Assembly (NCBI GenBank): GCA_013350335.1
Contig: CM023540.1
Span: forward strand, 59,558,962 to 59,622,961
Length of the DNA stretch: 64,000 nucleotides
Direction of reading: 5' to 3'
From: Chimonanthus salicifolius
Taxonomy: Eukaryota > Streptophyta > Magnoliopsida > Laurales > Calycanthaceae
The translations under genes were made by a program, and so were the position numbers. The notes below the pieces were generated by a model. The model was not told the DNA's origin. It worked only from the letters and a program-made list of their open reading frames with translations, and did no database searches. Below, one piece after another: positions 43,736 to 56,297 of the stretch. Numbering within the stretch: position 1 is the stretch's first letter; every line of letters starts with the position of its first letter.

Positions 43736-46293
43736 AACATCTTCCAAAGCCCGCCCTTAACTAGCCAACCATACGTGTGCATGGACCGAGTCCACTAAAA
43801 CAGTTCACACGCATTGAAGTTATACTTGCGGAATAAACCCATTGCAGAATTATCATGTGATTAGAGTTACTATCCCTATTCATTCTCAAGCAAGGAAGTC
43901 CATCCCATAAATTACCTTAAGTTTCAATGTTCAAAAGTAACCAAACCATAGTAAAATAATTCTGAGTTATTACAAGCCTAAAATACCAATTATCTCAAAA
44001 CATTGTACAAAATAAACTAAACAAAGATAAATAGAATCTGTCCAAGCTCCTAAACTTGGCCTCTGTCACGTCCCATGTTCTTTCCATTCCCTGCACCGTC
44101 ATCTAAGGGTAAAAGTAGGGCATTAGTCAATGCACGCCCAGTAAAAATTCCAAGTAGGATACACAAAGGATTAGTATAAAGTCAAGATACAAAACATCAT
44201 ACCGTACTTGTAAAACATAATACCTAAAAACAGAGCATGATAATAGAGATCATAATCATGCTGATAAACCAAAACAGTGCATGATACTCATAACAAAATC
44301 ATGCCAATGTAATGCCATATCATGGGGTCATATGCCAATGATCACCCCCCCAACCCCAACCCCAAACATCCATATCACAAATCACATTAGTAGTCCCCTT
44401 GATGAACAAGCCACATCAAGTATTTTTTTCATGCCTCCCCACGTATGCCTCATCCGTCCCACCGAATGGATCGTGGACTCCTTTTACATTTCAAACATAA
44501 TATATCTCTCCCCACGTATGCCTTATCGGTCCCACCGAATGGAGCGTGGACTCCTCTAACAATACAACATCATACACCTTTTCCCGTATGTCCATTGGAA
44601 TCAGTGTGGATTCCTCCCCACGGTTGTTTATCGAAAACCTCGAATGGAGCATGACCTCCTCTCATTTGTCCCTCCCATGCCATGCATGATATGTGAGTGC
44701 AACATGCTATTTCATATTAACATAATAGCCTTAAAATCCATTCTTAAAACATAAGCATTTTGATACCAAAAATAGATCATCAGTGATGGAAATAAAAACC
44801 ATTGCATGAACATAATCCAAGTGTTTCAACAAGGTAGGAATCCTACGCACGTCCGAGCTACTATCCTTATCTTGTTTCACACGAACAGTCGCTAACTGTC
44901 ACGTGAAAGCGAATCACGCCTCTTTACCTTATCAATTTAAATCATACACATATATCAATTTAAAATCAACCTTTCATTTCAGTCGCATCTACGCATCATA
45001 ATCCTTAAACTGGTTAAGACCTTCAACGGGGTTCGGCCATACGACGTGGCTAAGATGTGTTCATGCTCACCAAGACCCATCACTGGGGTTCGGCCATACA
45101 ACATGGCCAAACCTCACTCCTTGGTTTTTGACCCCTTCTCTTTAATCCTTGTTTTATTTTAAATACCACGGGTCCACCATCATTCCTCTCTTTTATTTCA
45201 TAACTTGATAATCCATAGTTAGTCAATTAACTTTTGAATATTTCATGGACTCATACAATCATTCATGGCCTCATAGAATCATTCATGGACTCATAAAATC
45301 TTTCATGGGGTTCCCGTCCGCCACCCATCCGGCGGATGATAAAAACCCGAAATCAGTCCTCATTTGTTTGATGTTAGACTTAATCCTTCCTCTTAAAATT
45401 TGTTTCCTTATTCTTAAAAAACATTTTAAACATCATCCATATTTCTTCATTCCATCCCTTGGTTGTTGGTCCTCAACACTTACCCATTCCTTGAATGGAT
45501 ACCGACTCTTTGATCATTTATTCCAAAACATATTCCATCTTCAAATGGATATCCACCTTCATGGCTTGCAACGGTTTAGCCAATCCTATCCATCAAATAT
45601 GGGACCCCATGGTTTCAGCCATTCCATAGCCAAACAATGTTTCCCTTAGCTTCTTTTAACCATTAAACCCCCGTTAAACATTACATACATTTCCTGCGTC
45701 TCCTCCAGTTCTTTAGGTCTGATTTTGCTCCTCCATTTTTCTCGTTCCTTAGTCCTTGTTCTTCCTTCAAGTCTAAAGCCGAAATGGGAGGGAGAGAGAT
45801 TGAAAGCCTCCTTGATCTTCAATGGAGCATTCGGCCAAGGTGTTGATTGAGAGAGGGAGGAAAATGAGATGAAAGGATCGGCCAAGGTGGTGTAGTTTGA
45901 GAGGAGGAGAGAGGGAGAGAATGATATGGAAGTGGAGATGAGATTTCTTTTGCTCAAGAGGGAGGGAGAGAGGATCGGCCAAGGATGGTTTTGGTGGTGT
46001 GTGTCTTTTGTCTAGCCCTAGCCTCCCAACCACCCACATTAAGGTGTGGTCTTTCCCATGTGTCCTTTGGTCAACCAAGAAGATGCATGGCTTACACTTG
46101 GGGCTTTGTCTTTCCCATGTGTCCCATCCAAGGAGACACATGGCTTACCTTGGGGCTTGGTTTTTCACATGGCTTACACTTGGGGCTTGTCTTTCACATG
46201 GCTTACACTTGGGGCTTGTCTTTCACATGGCTTACACTCGGGGCTTGATCTTTCCCATGTGTCCCTTGGTCAACCAAAAAGATGCATGGCTTA
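43736..46293 (-). mobile_element. Second minus-strand LTR fragment
   Basis: It re-enters the tail at cccgcccttaactagcc (43750) and continues through the candidate acceptor TAG (44105-44103), ccaccgaatgga-type subrepeats (44450-44660), three weak GGTTCGGCC hairpins (45025, 45084, ~45610) and a candidate donor GTATGT (45688), to a CT-rich stretch and a minisatellite. Both termini are lost. No coding frame. Confidence 0.7.
46084..46255. repeat. 29 bp minisatellite
   Basis: The unit cacatggcttacacttgggg plus cttgtcttt starts at 46166, 46195 and 46224. Variant units precede it at ~46084 and ~46138. It lies in the exon-side part of the minus-strand LTR fragment. Confidence 0.8.
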
Positions 46294-46782
46294 CTGCAAC
46301 GCCTGCCCCATTTTCACCGAAATCAGAGTCTAATTTTTTTTTTTTAAAATAAAAGTGACAACGGGCGCGGACATCACAACGCGAGTTAAGTCCAAGCTTC
46401 TAAGCCCAGATCTTAACTGGCCAACCCTACGCTTGCGCGGAACGAAGTCCACGAGAATGGTTCACGCGTAGGAAGTAAGCTTGCGGAATATAATTATATG
46501 TGGAACATTATAATAGAGCTATCCTACCAATTTTAGATAGAAGGGAAGATACATCATTAAATTACTAAAATACCCCTATGTTCATAATCATATCTCAAAA
46601 TGATAACGTCTAGAGTACAGTCCAAACCATAGCAAGAAACAGTAATTATTACGCCGACAAGCTAAGTTATTTAAATTACTTTCCCAAAATAAGACTTAAA
46701 TAAAACTAAGTATCCGCTTTCCCAAGCTCCTAAGCTTGGCTCCCGTCGCGTCCACCGTTTCCACCGTCTCCTGCGTCATCAG

Positions 46783-48993
46783 CTAGGGTAGAAGTAGGGC
46801 GTTAGACAACGCGCCCAGTAGGACTCCGAGTAGGGCTAGCACATGGATTAGTGATAACAAGCATACCGATAATAATATAATAAAACATATGATGAATGCC
46901 ATGCCATGGGTGCCTATGTCATGTGTCCCACCCATCATCCATATCATCCTAAAATGTCATATCGCCCTTGATGGCAAAGCCTCGTCAAGGTGTCCCCATG
47001 TTTGCTTCTCGGTCTCCCCGACGGAGCATGGACTCCGGTTATATCATATCAAGCTATCCCCATGTTTGATTCTCGGTCGCCCCGACGGAGCATGGACTCC
47101 GGTTATAGCATCTCAAGTTATCCCCATGTTTGCTTCTCGGTCGCCCCGACGGAGCATGGACTCCGGTTTCATTATTTTCCCGCCCATGCCATGCATGAGA
47201 TGTAAGTGCATTATGCTATGTAGTATATATATAATTCATATCCTTAATATAAAATCCATAGCATTGAAATATAATCCATAGCCTTAAAAATCATCCATAG
47301 CATTAAAATATAATCCATAACATTTAAAATACCATCCATAGCATTAAAGTATAATCCATAGCATTTAAAACCCATCTTAAAATAAATCATGTAATTACCA
47401 AAATAAAACCAGGAAACCATCACATACACATAATCCACGGATTACAAAAAGGTAGGAATCCTACCGAATACCGCTTAGCGTCCCGTTACGTTTTCGTTCG
47501 ATAATCCGGTCGCCGATCGCGTACCGTTTGCGACGTCCCGATACCTTATTATACATTTACCAAATTATTCCATATTTTATTCATGATTAAGTCCCTAATT
47601 GATCACAACCTTAGATCCATTAATGATCCCTAATCATGTTACAAGATTATCATAATTCAGCCTTTAACTTAGCCTCATTTCCATTAATTTAAATACATGC
47701 ATAATTCCAAGTTTTAGCCCATTAAACATTCTCATTTGTGAGCCTAAAACGCAGCAACCCTGAGTTTCATTTAATCACTCATAATGTCATCTTAATGTAC
47801 CCAAGTTCATGTCCAACCTACATTGGGTTCGGCCATGTACCATGGCCGAACCCATGGTTCCTCACTTGTGGCCAATAATTACGGTTTTGCCACTAGACTT
47901 CCATGGTTTAATATTCCCTCAATTCATGTATATTTTTGTCCATAATTCATCCACATACTTAGTCCCATTAATGATTTAATGACCATGACATAACATCCCT
48001 AAAATCAGCCACTTAACTTAATTAAATTTGCAAGCATCTAATCCCATACTTAATTCAATATTTAGCCCATAACATGACCTACAAATGGGTCATGGGTTCG
48101 GCCATACACCATGGCCGAACCCATGATGCCTATTTTCCATTTGTCTTGGGTCCATTCTACCTCATTTGGTCCTACCATAAATGAATTTAAATTATACATT
48201 TAAATCACCCTTTCATAATCATCATGAGCTATACTTTGGTCCATTTAATGTAACCATCATTCTATTTTATTTTCCATGGTTCCAAGACCCCATATTTTTC
48301 CTCAAAGTCTCCCCATGGGGTTCGGCCATGTACCATGGCCGAACCCATGGTCCATAATTTTATTTTAAAAGCCTCATTTCCACTCATTTAAAACCTTGTT
48401 TAAAACACCTAAAAAAAATCCATTTAATTACCATTAACCTTCTCCATTAATTTCCGTACTTTCATAACCATTTAAACTCATGATTCCATCACCATAGGGT
48501 TCAGCCATACACCATGGCCGAACCCATGGTTCGTGATTCACCATTTTTCCTAGCTTCTTGAGGCCACAACATCATTCACACACTCCATGATTTTTCCTCA
48601 TTTAAACCCCTTTAAAATTTTCCAACATTTAATCATTTACAGCCCTAAAAATCATAATCATTCTCCATAGTTTTAAAACTTAAAACCCTAATTAACTTCA
48701 TCAACCATTTACCATGGGGTTCGGCCATACTACATGGCCGAACCCTATGGCCCATCAATCCATTCAAAAACCCAAGTTTCCATGCTTAATCCACTTAATT
48801 CCATAACCTCCTTAATCATTTTATTTTTCTTATTCTATCTCTTCCATTTCATCCATTTCTCATCTTATCATTGGATGGATCTTAGATCTAAGGCCCATAA
48901 CATTTGTGGCCACCATTCATTTTAAGAAATGGATTTCATTAACACATCTTACCCTTTAAAAAAAATATAAATTCTTGTTTAAGAATTCCTTAC
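46783..48993 (-). other. Candidate intron in the 4.6 kb LTR
   Basis: On the minus strand: donor GTAAGG at 48993, CTAAC at 46805-46801, TAG at 46785-46783. About 2.2 kb. Hairpins and ccggagtcc units are inside it. Confidence 0.45.
47820..48750 (-). repeat. Five GGTTCGGCCAT hairpins with long arms
   Basis: At 47823, 48088, 48313, 48494 and 48713. The copy at 48713 has arms CCATGGGGTTCGGCCAT / ATGGCCGAACCCTATGG, 17 positions with one mismatch, the longest arms seen. Confidence 0.88.
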
Positions 48994-50918
48994 CACACCG
49001 ACGACTCCTCCGGCCTTTCTTTGCTCCCGTCGGACTCCTTAGCCTCCTTTCTCCTTTCTTTTGATCTTTGGTATGCCAAGATGCTTGATCAAGGGTGAAA
49101 CCCTTCAAACTTAGGATCGGCCAAGATAGAGTTAGATTTTGAGTGAGGGAGAGGGGAGGAGGGGATGGAAAATCATCTCAAGCTTGGGTCTTGAAGTGGT
49201 GGTTGGCCAAGCCTAGTTTTTTCCTTCTTTTCTTCTAAGTTTCTTCTTCTTTCTTGGTGTTTTCCTTGGGAGAGAGAGAGAGGATGGTTTTGGGAGAGTG
49301 AATGAAGAGATGGAGATGAGTGGTACGGTAAGAACCATTCAATCCTTGATTCCTTAGCCCACACACTTCCATGATGGCCTTCACCCACCAAGCATGGATC
49401 ATTTGTCCTTGGTGGTGGTGGTTGAGACCAAACCACCACCAAGCCAACGGTTTGGTCTCTTTGTGAGGGAGTGGTTTGGTCTTCCTCTCTTTGACCTCTT
49501 GACCATATGATGAAAGGTATGGGTCCCCATACCTTGAGTGGTGGTGGTTGAGATGAAACCAACACCCTAAGTCCATGGTATTTTTGTGTTTCTTTGGGTG
49601 GTTTCAATAGGATGGAACCACCATTTGACTTGCCCCTTTGACTTATTCATTTGACCCTAATTTGACCAACTTAATTAATTAAATTAAGTCCTTACTTAGG
49701 TTAATTAATTCCTATTTAATTTAATTCTATTTAATTCTCTTTCTAAGAAATCCACCCATGGTTGACTAAGTCAACCATGGTGGACGGCCCCCACCAACAC
49801 CTACCCTACCCGCCACCTCACTTGATGAGGTGGAGGTGGGCCCCATTCCGCCATATCACTTAAACCCCATTAATCTTAACTTAGGTGATTTAAAATAATT
49901 TAATTAACTTAATCCACTTTAATTGTCTTTAGTCCCTTAACCTATCCATGGTTGACCAAGTCAACCATGATGGTCGGCCCCACCTTTTCCTTGGTCCACA
50001 CGCCACCTCACTTGGTGAGGTGGAGGTGGGCCCCACTTGATTAGGCCATCTTAATCATCTCATCATTAATTTAGGTGGGTTTAATTTCAATTCAACCCTT
50101 TCCATCAACTAGGTCACCATTGGGCCCATGGCCCAATTAATTTATTTTCTACCTTTTACCTTAAAGTTTGAATCATTTTGATCCATTGGGTCCCACATGG
50201 TTATCGGGCGCACTTTGACCATTATTGACCCTTTAAATGGATCCCATCCAATCCATGGTCCATTGGACCATACTTGGGCCTTTGCCCCAAAATTTGATCC
50301 ATTCAACATATATGGCTTACACTTTGACTCACTTCCATATAACTCAAGTGATTTTAATTTCCAACTAAATATAATCCAACTCATCCCATTTGAACTCACC
50401 CATGCAACTCTTAACTCAAGACTTGAATTTATTTCTTAATTAAATAATTCCTTAACTCAACTCACTTCACTTAACCCTTTTGAACTCACCCATGGTTGAC
50501 CAAGTCAACCATGATTAGCCAACCATGCATGTGCATTAAATCCTTGCCACCTCACTGGATGAGGTGGATTTGGGTCCCACTTGGCCATGTCACTCACATG
50601 CCACCTCACTTGATGATGTGGATCCCATGCCTTGGGTCTTAATTGAGTACATGACCCGATGAAATCAATTCCTTACCCATTTACCTTAAACATCAACTCA
50701 TCTTGACCCATTGGGTCCCAATTGGGTATTTGACCCAATTAACTACATTTGCCCAATTAATTAGAATCAAAGGCTATCCATGATCCGTTGGATCATAATT
50801 GGGCCATTGCCTCAATTTTTACCCATCTAACATTCATTCCATCTATAAATCTTAAATTTAACAATTAAAATAGTTAATATCCAATATAATAAGGCATTTG
50901 AAAATCCGGGATGTTACA

Positions 50919-52839
50919 TTGATTTTTTATTTTTATTTCCATCAATATTACATCATACTAGATAATCAGAGGTTTCTGGAAATTTACCCAAATATATAAC
51001 ATTATATTTCAGTCGACTGAATCAAGGATTCAGTCGGCTGAAACCTACCCGATTATTGTTCTCTGCCTTACTCGCAGACTTTCAGTCAACTAAAATATAC
51101 TTTCAGTTGGTTGAAACACAATTCACCACTGTTCTTTCCTTGACTCGCTACCTTTCAGTCGACTGAATCACAGATTCAGTCTGCTAACTCTGAGTCAAAG
51201 TGTTTGTATTCTCGGTCAACCAACTTTCAGTCGACTGAATCACATATTCAGTCGGCTAACTTTGGATCAGATTAACTGTGTGTTCTGCCAGTATAGATTT
51301 AGTCGGCTGAATCCTCAACCAATGGTTTTCCTTTTTTGATAAGTAATCATTCAGTCAACTGAATCACAGATTCAGTCGGCTGAAACACGCCTGATCTATT
51401 TTCTTATTTTTTACGTCTCATTTCATTCGACTGAATCACCAGATTCACTCGCCTGAAACTCCCAGAAACAATTTTCTGTTTCAGCCACCATTAGTTTAGT
51501 CGACTGAAACTCCTAAAAACTATATTCTGATTCATCCAACACCAGTTCAGTCGACTGAATCCCAGATTCAGTCGACTGACTTATTTGTCAGTCTCTTTTG
51601 TTTGATTATTTCACTCAACCTTTTTCATGAAATCCCCTTCTTACCATTTCTACACAAGGTTATCATCATCATAAAACTCTCAGTTGAATTTACTCTTCTC
51701 ACTATCCAAAGTTAGGATCTATCCATAATCACTCCAATCATTTAAGCCATTTCAGCATGGTTTTGGATTCATTCCTTAGACTGTTGTATGTGACCACGTA
51801 TCCACTTTATGAAGGGATGTCCAACTTCATGGCCCTATAATAGTTAGGCCAGCCCTTGAAGTCCAATATGGAACCCATAGGTTCGGCCATACCATGGCCA
51901 AAACTATGGTTTCCCTTAGTCTTAATCTAATACTATGCAACATAGAACTTTACTTTCTTTCCCGTCTCCTTCGTTTCTTTTTGCTTTGTCTTTACTCCTC
52001 AGTCCTTTTCCTTCCTTGGTCTTTATTTTTTCTTTACTGATTTCTCTAAGGTATAGACAAATTGGGAGAGAGATGAGAAGAGGAGATGAAAGAATCCTCT
52101 TGTGTGCAATATGAAATTCGGCCAAGGGGTGTGAAGTGCCCCTTGGTTGTACCCCTTTGTTAGAGCCTATGTCTTTCCATCTTCCCTCATTACTTCTTGA
52201 TTTGTTCAAGGTGTCCCTTGGTTTAACCAAGGAGACACCCATTCCATCGAGGTCCTTGGGGTCTCTTCCATTGAGATGGAAACCCTCCATCTTCGATTTG
52301 ACTCATTAAGAAGTCCCCTCAACTTCCATTCAACTCGGCTCAACTCAATTTATTTGAACTCATTTGTCAACTCAACTTAACACCTTAACTCATTTGAACT
52401 CATGCAACCCTTTAATCCCGTTGGTGGTTGACCAAGTCAACCATGACATGGTCGACCATAACACATGGCCCTTGGGGTCCCACCTTGACCATGTTACTTA
52501 CATGCCACCTCACCCACTTGCCACCTCACTTGATGAGATGGATTTGGGTCTTAGTTAGGTAGCTGACCCAATTAAATTAGCCTTACCCATTTGCCTTAAA
52601 AATCAGCTCATCTATGACCCATTGGGTCCCAATTTGGTAATTGACCCATTTAATTATATTTACCCAATTACTTTCAATCAAACCCTATTCGTGATCCATT
52701 GAATTTTAATTGGGTTATTGACCCAACTCCTTTACCCATCTAAGCTCTATTTCATCCAGAAATCTTAAATTCATTGAATTAAATAGTTTAAATAGACAAA
52801 ATCCAATATATTTATGCATTGAAAAATCCTTGTGTTACA
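50919..52839 (-). mobile_element. Minus-strand LTR 5' part, 3' LTR of element R1
   Basis: On the minus strand it starts at 52839 (tgtaacacaaggatttttc) next to a polypurine tract. It has U3 hairpins (GTTGACC region ~52430; CACCTCA ~52505), a weak candidate donor GTAAAG (~51952), one GGTTCGGCC hairpin (51873) and the CAGTCGACTG array. The conserved tail is missing; the 4.6 kb LTR abuts it at 50918. Confidence 0.78.
51005..51595 (-). repeat. CAGTCGACTGAATC hairpin array, opposite strand to 7270-7750
   Basis: About eight units near 51011, 51080, 51150, 51225, 51295, 51350, 51425 and 51545. Several carry the palindrome CAGTCGACTGAATC-(a/c)aga-GATTCAGTCGACTG. Spacing is roughly 65-75 bp. Units are more degenerate than at 7270. 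Confidence 0.8.
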
Positions 52840-52866
52840 ATATTACCCTCTTTGGAAATTTTCGTC
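52840..52866 (-). other. Polypurine tract of element R1
   Basis: Reverse complement of ttttcgagacgaaaatttcc and aaagagggtaatat, immediately inside the LTR at 52839. Confidence 0.78.
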
Positions 52867-52899
52867 TCGAAAATCGAGCGAAGTAGGGTTTTAAACAGA

Positions 52900-53910
52900 T
52901 TACATAAAGAGCTCAGGATGAGCTGCTCTCATTTCCGATTCAAGTTCCCAAGTGGCTTCCTCATTACCATGTCGGTCCCACACCACCTTGACGAACTGAA
53001 TTGCTCGGTTCCGTAACACCCTTTGTTCCGTCTCCACCACTCTGATAGGCCGTACGACATAGGTCACGTCGTTTTGCACTTCTATGTCTCATACATTCAG
53101 CACATGCGAGGGATCAGGATTGTATTTCCTTAACATAGATACATGAAATACGTCGTGCAGTGATGATAACTGCGGAGGAAGTATCAACTGATACGCCACT
53201 TCCCCCACTCTCTTTTGGATCAGAAAGGGTCCCACAAATGTAGGTGACATCTTCCCTTTCTTTCCAAATCGCATGTGTCCTTTTCGTGGTGAGACCTTCA
53301 AGAACACTAAGTCTCCCACTTCAAACTCAAGGAAGCTCCTTCTCTTGTCAGCGTAGCTTTTCTGTCGACTCTGTGCAGTGAGTAGATTTTGTCGTATCAC
53401 CTTGATCTGTTATGTGGTTTCTGCAACCATATCAGGTCCAATAAGATCAGGCTCACCGGCCTCTGTCTAACACAATGGTGATCTACAGGGTCTATCGTAC
53501 AATGCCTCAAATGGAGCCATCTTGAGACTTGCCTGGTAACTGTTGTTGTACGAGAACTCAACCAGTGGTAAATGATCTTCCCAACCACCCTTGAACTCTA
53601 GCATGCAGGCTCTCAGCATATCTTCCAACTTCTGTATTGTTCTTTCTGACTGATCGTTAGTCTGTGGATGGAAAGCTGTGCTGATTAACAAGTTGGTTCC
53701 CATAGCCGACTGCATGCTCTGCCACACCCTGCCAGTGAATCGGCCATCTCTGTCTGATACAATAGTCCTGGGGATACCATGTAGTCTGATGATATCCTTG
53801 ATGTATCGTCGTCCCATTCCTTCATAATCAAGCTGGCTACTATTGCATGTGTATGCGGCTGAGGGCGTCTGCCACTTTGTTTGCCTTGCGAGGATGATAT
53901 CGTAATGCAA
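52900..53910 (-). pseudogene. pol: R1 integrase core and chromodomain, with an internal deletion
   Basis: On the minus strand: the end of RNase H is joined near 53810-53818 directly to GRRYIKDIIRLHGIPRTIVSDRDGRF, so the zinc finger and first catalytic Asp are deleted. The rest of the core (SDRD, QSERTIQKLED) is open to SPLC (53467). A stop and frame change precede 53400. The segment 53400-53089 reads QKSYADKRRSFLEFEVGDLV, FVGPFLIQKRVGEVAYQL and VFHVSMLRKYNPDPSHVLNV. Chromodomain sequence (EATWELESEM region) continues to a stop at 52902-52900. Confidence 0.88.
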
Positions 53911-54487
53911 ACTTATAATTTTGCAGATACTCCATCCATCTGCTCTGCCTCATGTTGAGTTCCTTCTGATCAAACAAATATTTCAAACTTTTGTGATCTG
54001 AAAATACCTCAAATTTCTCGCCATAAAGATAGTGTCTCTAGCTTTTAAGAGCGAAGACCACTGCGGCAAATTCCAGATCATGTGTGGGATAGTGGCGTTC
54101 ATGAATTTTCAACTTCCTTGAACCATAAGACACTATGTCCCAACTTTGAGTAAGAGAACACCCAAGTCCTTCCCTTGAAGGATCGCAATATACTTCATAG
54201 CCCTTGCCTCTTTCCGACAAAATCAGAATAGGAGCAGTCGTAAGCCTCTCTTTCAGGTCTTCGAACCTTCAGTTGCAGAAATCAGACCATTCAAATTTGA
54301 CTCCCTTCTAAGTGAGTCTAGTGAGTGGAGCTGCAATCTTGGAGAAGTCCATAATAAACTTCCTGATAATAACCAGCCAATCCTTGAAAGCTGCGGATTT
54401 CGGTCACGTTCTTTGGAGCTTTCTAGTTTCTAACTGCGGCCACTTTAGCCGGGTCCACGATTATTCCTTTCGCAAATATGACATGCC
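53911..54487 (-). pseudogene. pol: R1 RNase H, degraded
   Basis: The best open piece (54220-54038) reads [20 protein letters not shown]...[29 protein letters not shown], with the first Asp and the Glu. A stop follows KS. The [14 protein letters not shown] region and LRYHP region follow in other frames. Part of the linker to RT near 54250-54480 has stops and shifts. Confidence 0.85.
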
Positions 54488-55273
54488 CTAAGAAATTGAT
54501 CTCAGATAGCCAGAACTCGTACTTCTTGCTTTGGCATATAACTGATTTTTCTTCAAAGTGTCCAGGACTATTCTCAGATGCTCAGTATTTTCCTCACGAC
54601 TTGTAGAATAAATCAGAATGTCGTCAATGAATACAATTAAAAACTTGTCCAGATAAGGACGAAAGATTCTGTTCATTATATCCATGAACACTGCTGGTGC
54701 ATTGGTGAGTCCAAACGGCATGACCACATACTCATACAGTCCATACCGAGTTCTGAAAGCCATCTTCTCTTTGTCTTCATCCCTGACACGGATTTGATGA
54801 TAGCCTGACATCAGATCAATCTTGGAGAAATGACTGGAACCTCTGAGTTGATCGAATAAATCATAAATCCTGGGTAGAGGGTACTTGTTTCTAACTGTTA
54901 GATGGTTCAACTTCTGATAATCTACACACATCCGAAGCGTACCATCCTTCTTCTTCACAAATAATATCGGTGCTCCCCAACATGATGTGCTGTTCCGAAT
55001 GCATCCTAGTCTGAGCAGTTCATCAATTTGTTTCTTCAGCTCAGACATCTCTGCTGGGGCCATCCTGTAATGCGGCAATGATACTGGAGCTGTGCCAGGA
55101 TACAGTTTGATCTCGAAATCAATCTCCTTCTTTGGAGGCAATCTAGGGAGTTCTGTCGGAAATACCTCTGCGTACTCTCTCACTACCGCATGTAGTTCAG
55201 CCATTGGCTCCTTGTCTAGTCTAATGTTGTTCAGTACTAGACAGTTCATTTCCTCGTGCAATTTCCTAGGCAT
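54488..55273 (-). pseudogene. pol: R1 reverse transcriptase, open over 261 codons
   Basis: The longest single RT fragment on the minus strand. It begins in the protease-RT linker ([32 protein letters not shown]), then [46 protein letters not shown] and the catalytic [11 protein letters not shown]. Near codon 248 a 1-base loss (AKARST where others read AKASKC) shifts the frame. Gag and protease are absent: within about 12 bases upstream of codon 1 the sequence switches to a minus-strand LTR end. Confidence 0.9.
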
Positions 55274-55280
55274 ATTGTAG

Positions 55281-55454
55281 CATATTATTTAATTCAAGTC
55301 CCATTTAATTTTATGAAAACAATTCCAAAACCGTTGGGTCCTAATTGGGCCAATGACTCAACTCTTTACCCAATTTAAAATCCATAACAGATATTCACAA
55401 ATTAAATGGATAATTTTCATACAAAATAATTAACTGAAAATCTGAGGTGTTACA
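55281..55454 (-). mobile_element. First ~174 bases of a minus-strand LTR
   Basis: On the minus strand it begins tgtaacacctcagattttcag at 55454 and resembles the LTR start at 61840. It is fused to R1 near 55277-55285. It indicates a deletion between an LTR and the protease of R1, or a second insertion. Confidence 0.7.
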
Positions 55455-55863
55455 TTCTTCTTATTTTATTTAAGTTTTATTTTGGATAATGTAATTTGAG
55501 ATAATTGCATTTTGGGACTGTAATAACTTAGATATTATTATGCTATGGTTTGACGTTACATTTGGATAATTAAGTTCAGTTTATTATACGGTGATTGACT
55601 TCCTTTCTAATTAATGGATAGGGATAGTAATTCTAATCATATGATAATTCCGCAATGTTTTATTCCGCAAGTATAACTTTCATGCGTGTGAACTGTTTTA
55701 GTGGGCTCGGTCCACATACACGTATCGTTGGCCAGTTAAGGGTCGGGCTTTGGAAGATCGGACTTAGCTCGCGTCGTGACGTCCCACTCTCTCTCACTTC
55801 TTATTTTAAAAAAAAAAATAGACTCTGATTTTTCTATGATTGAAAAAGGGCGGGGCAGTTACA
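55455..55863 (+). mobile_element. 5' LTR tail of element C
   Basis: The last ~409 bases of a plus-strand LTR: tatgctatggtttg, gttggccagttaagg, cttagctcgcgtcgtgacgtc, the A-run, then ggcggggcagttaca at 55863. It starts abruptly against an LTR end of the opposite strand. Confidence 0.82.
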
Positions 55864-55865
55864 GT

Positions 55866-55877
55866 TGGTATCACAGC
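55866..55877 (+). other. Primer-binding site of element C
   Basis: TGGTATCACAGC, one base different from the E2/B site (C for G at position 9). Confidence 0.82.
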
Positions 55878-56297
55878 AAAACCGGAAGTGTGAATCTTTG
55901 AAAGTAAGATTAATACGATATCATGTTTCACTGACAAGATAAGAATCTCAACTGACTGACTCTTCGGAGTCTGCTGCACGGGGGCTGGATTAATTTATTT
56001 TGTTTGAGAATCAGACTGAAGCAATCAATCTGAGAACAAAACTTGACAAAAAAGGAATAACAACAAAGGAAGGACAATCACTATAAAAATGGATTTATCA
56101 CACATAGCAAAGTAGGACATATTTCCCCAAAAAAAAAAAATCAGGATTTCCCCCAAACTGAGAAACAATACTTGATACATAGGAAAGTTCCCCAAAAACA
56201 AGAAATACAATATGTTGATTTGACAATTCCCCAAACTATGTAAACATAAACCTTTATGAGAAAGCTAAGTCAAACGATGTTTCTATGACTTAAGAAA
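55878..56297 (+). other. Element C 5' leader
   Basis: A shorter leader with TTCCCC motifs at about 56122, 56149, 56188 and 56228 and the ccgactcttcggagtc-like block near its start. An open frame on the minus strand here is chance. Confidence 0.7.

Larger units (their letters stand above)
46294..50918 (-). mobile_element. Long minus-strand LTR, about 4.6 kb
   Basis: Termini tgcaacgcctgcccc (46294; two C/T changes from tgtaacgcccgcccc) and gggatgttaca (50918). It contains the conserved tail, candidate acceptor TAG (46785-46783), three ccggagtcc units (47018-47170), five GGTTCGGCC hairpins (47823-48750), candidate donor GTAAGG (48993) after ggaggagtcgtcggtgtg, and a long U3 with repeated CCACCTCA/TGAGGTGG and GTTGAC/GTCAAC hairpins. 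Flanks CTTAC and TTGAT do not match, so no target-site duplication. It may be a solo LTR whose flanks changed, or one LTR of a broken element. Confidence 0.82.

Noticed and set aside
45985..46352. Hydrophobic repeat frames (GLHLGLVFHMAYTWG-like)
   Set aside because: They come from the 29 bp minisatellite, which is open in several frames because its length pattern avoids stops.
46888..47281. 130-codon open frame with repeated CLLLGRPDGAWTPV-like residues
   Set aside because: The ccggagtcc subrepeat read in reverse; similar frames appear wherever the subrepeat occurs (27719, 36184, 37832). LTR position and periodic DNA explain it.
49173..49607. 144-codon open frame on the minus strand
   Set aside because: It covers the purine/pyrimidine-rich exon-side and U3 part of a minus-strand LTR. 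No domain; relatives at 17400-17700 and 25750-26000 do not keep the frame.
51000..51600. Possible CRISPR-like array of palindromic repeats
   Set aside because: Repeats are degenerate, spacers are not unique (they share phrases), the genome context is a plant LTR retrotransposon, and no cas genes exist. It is a minisatellite.
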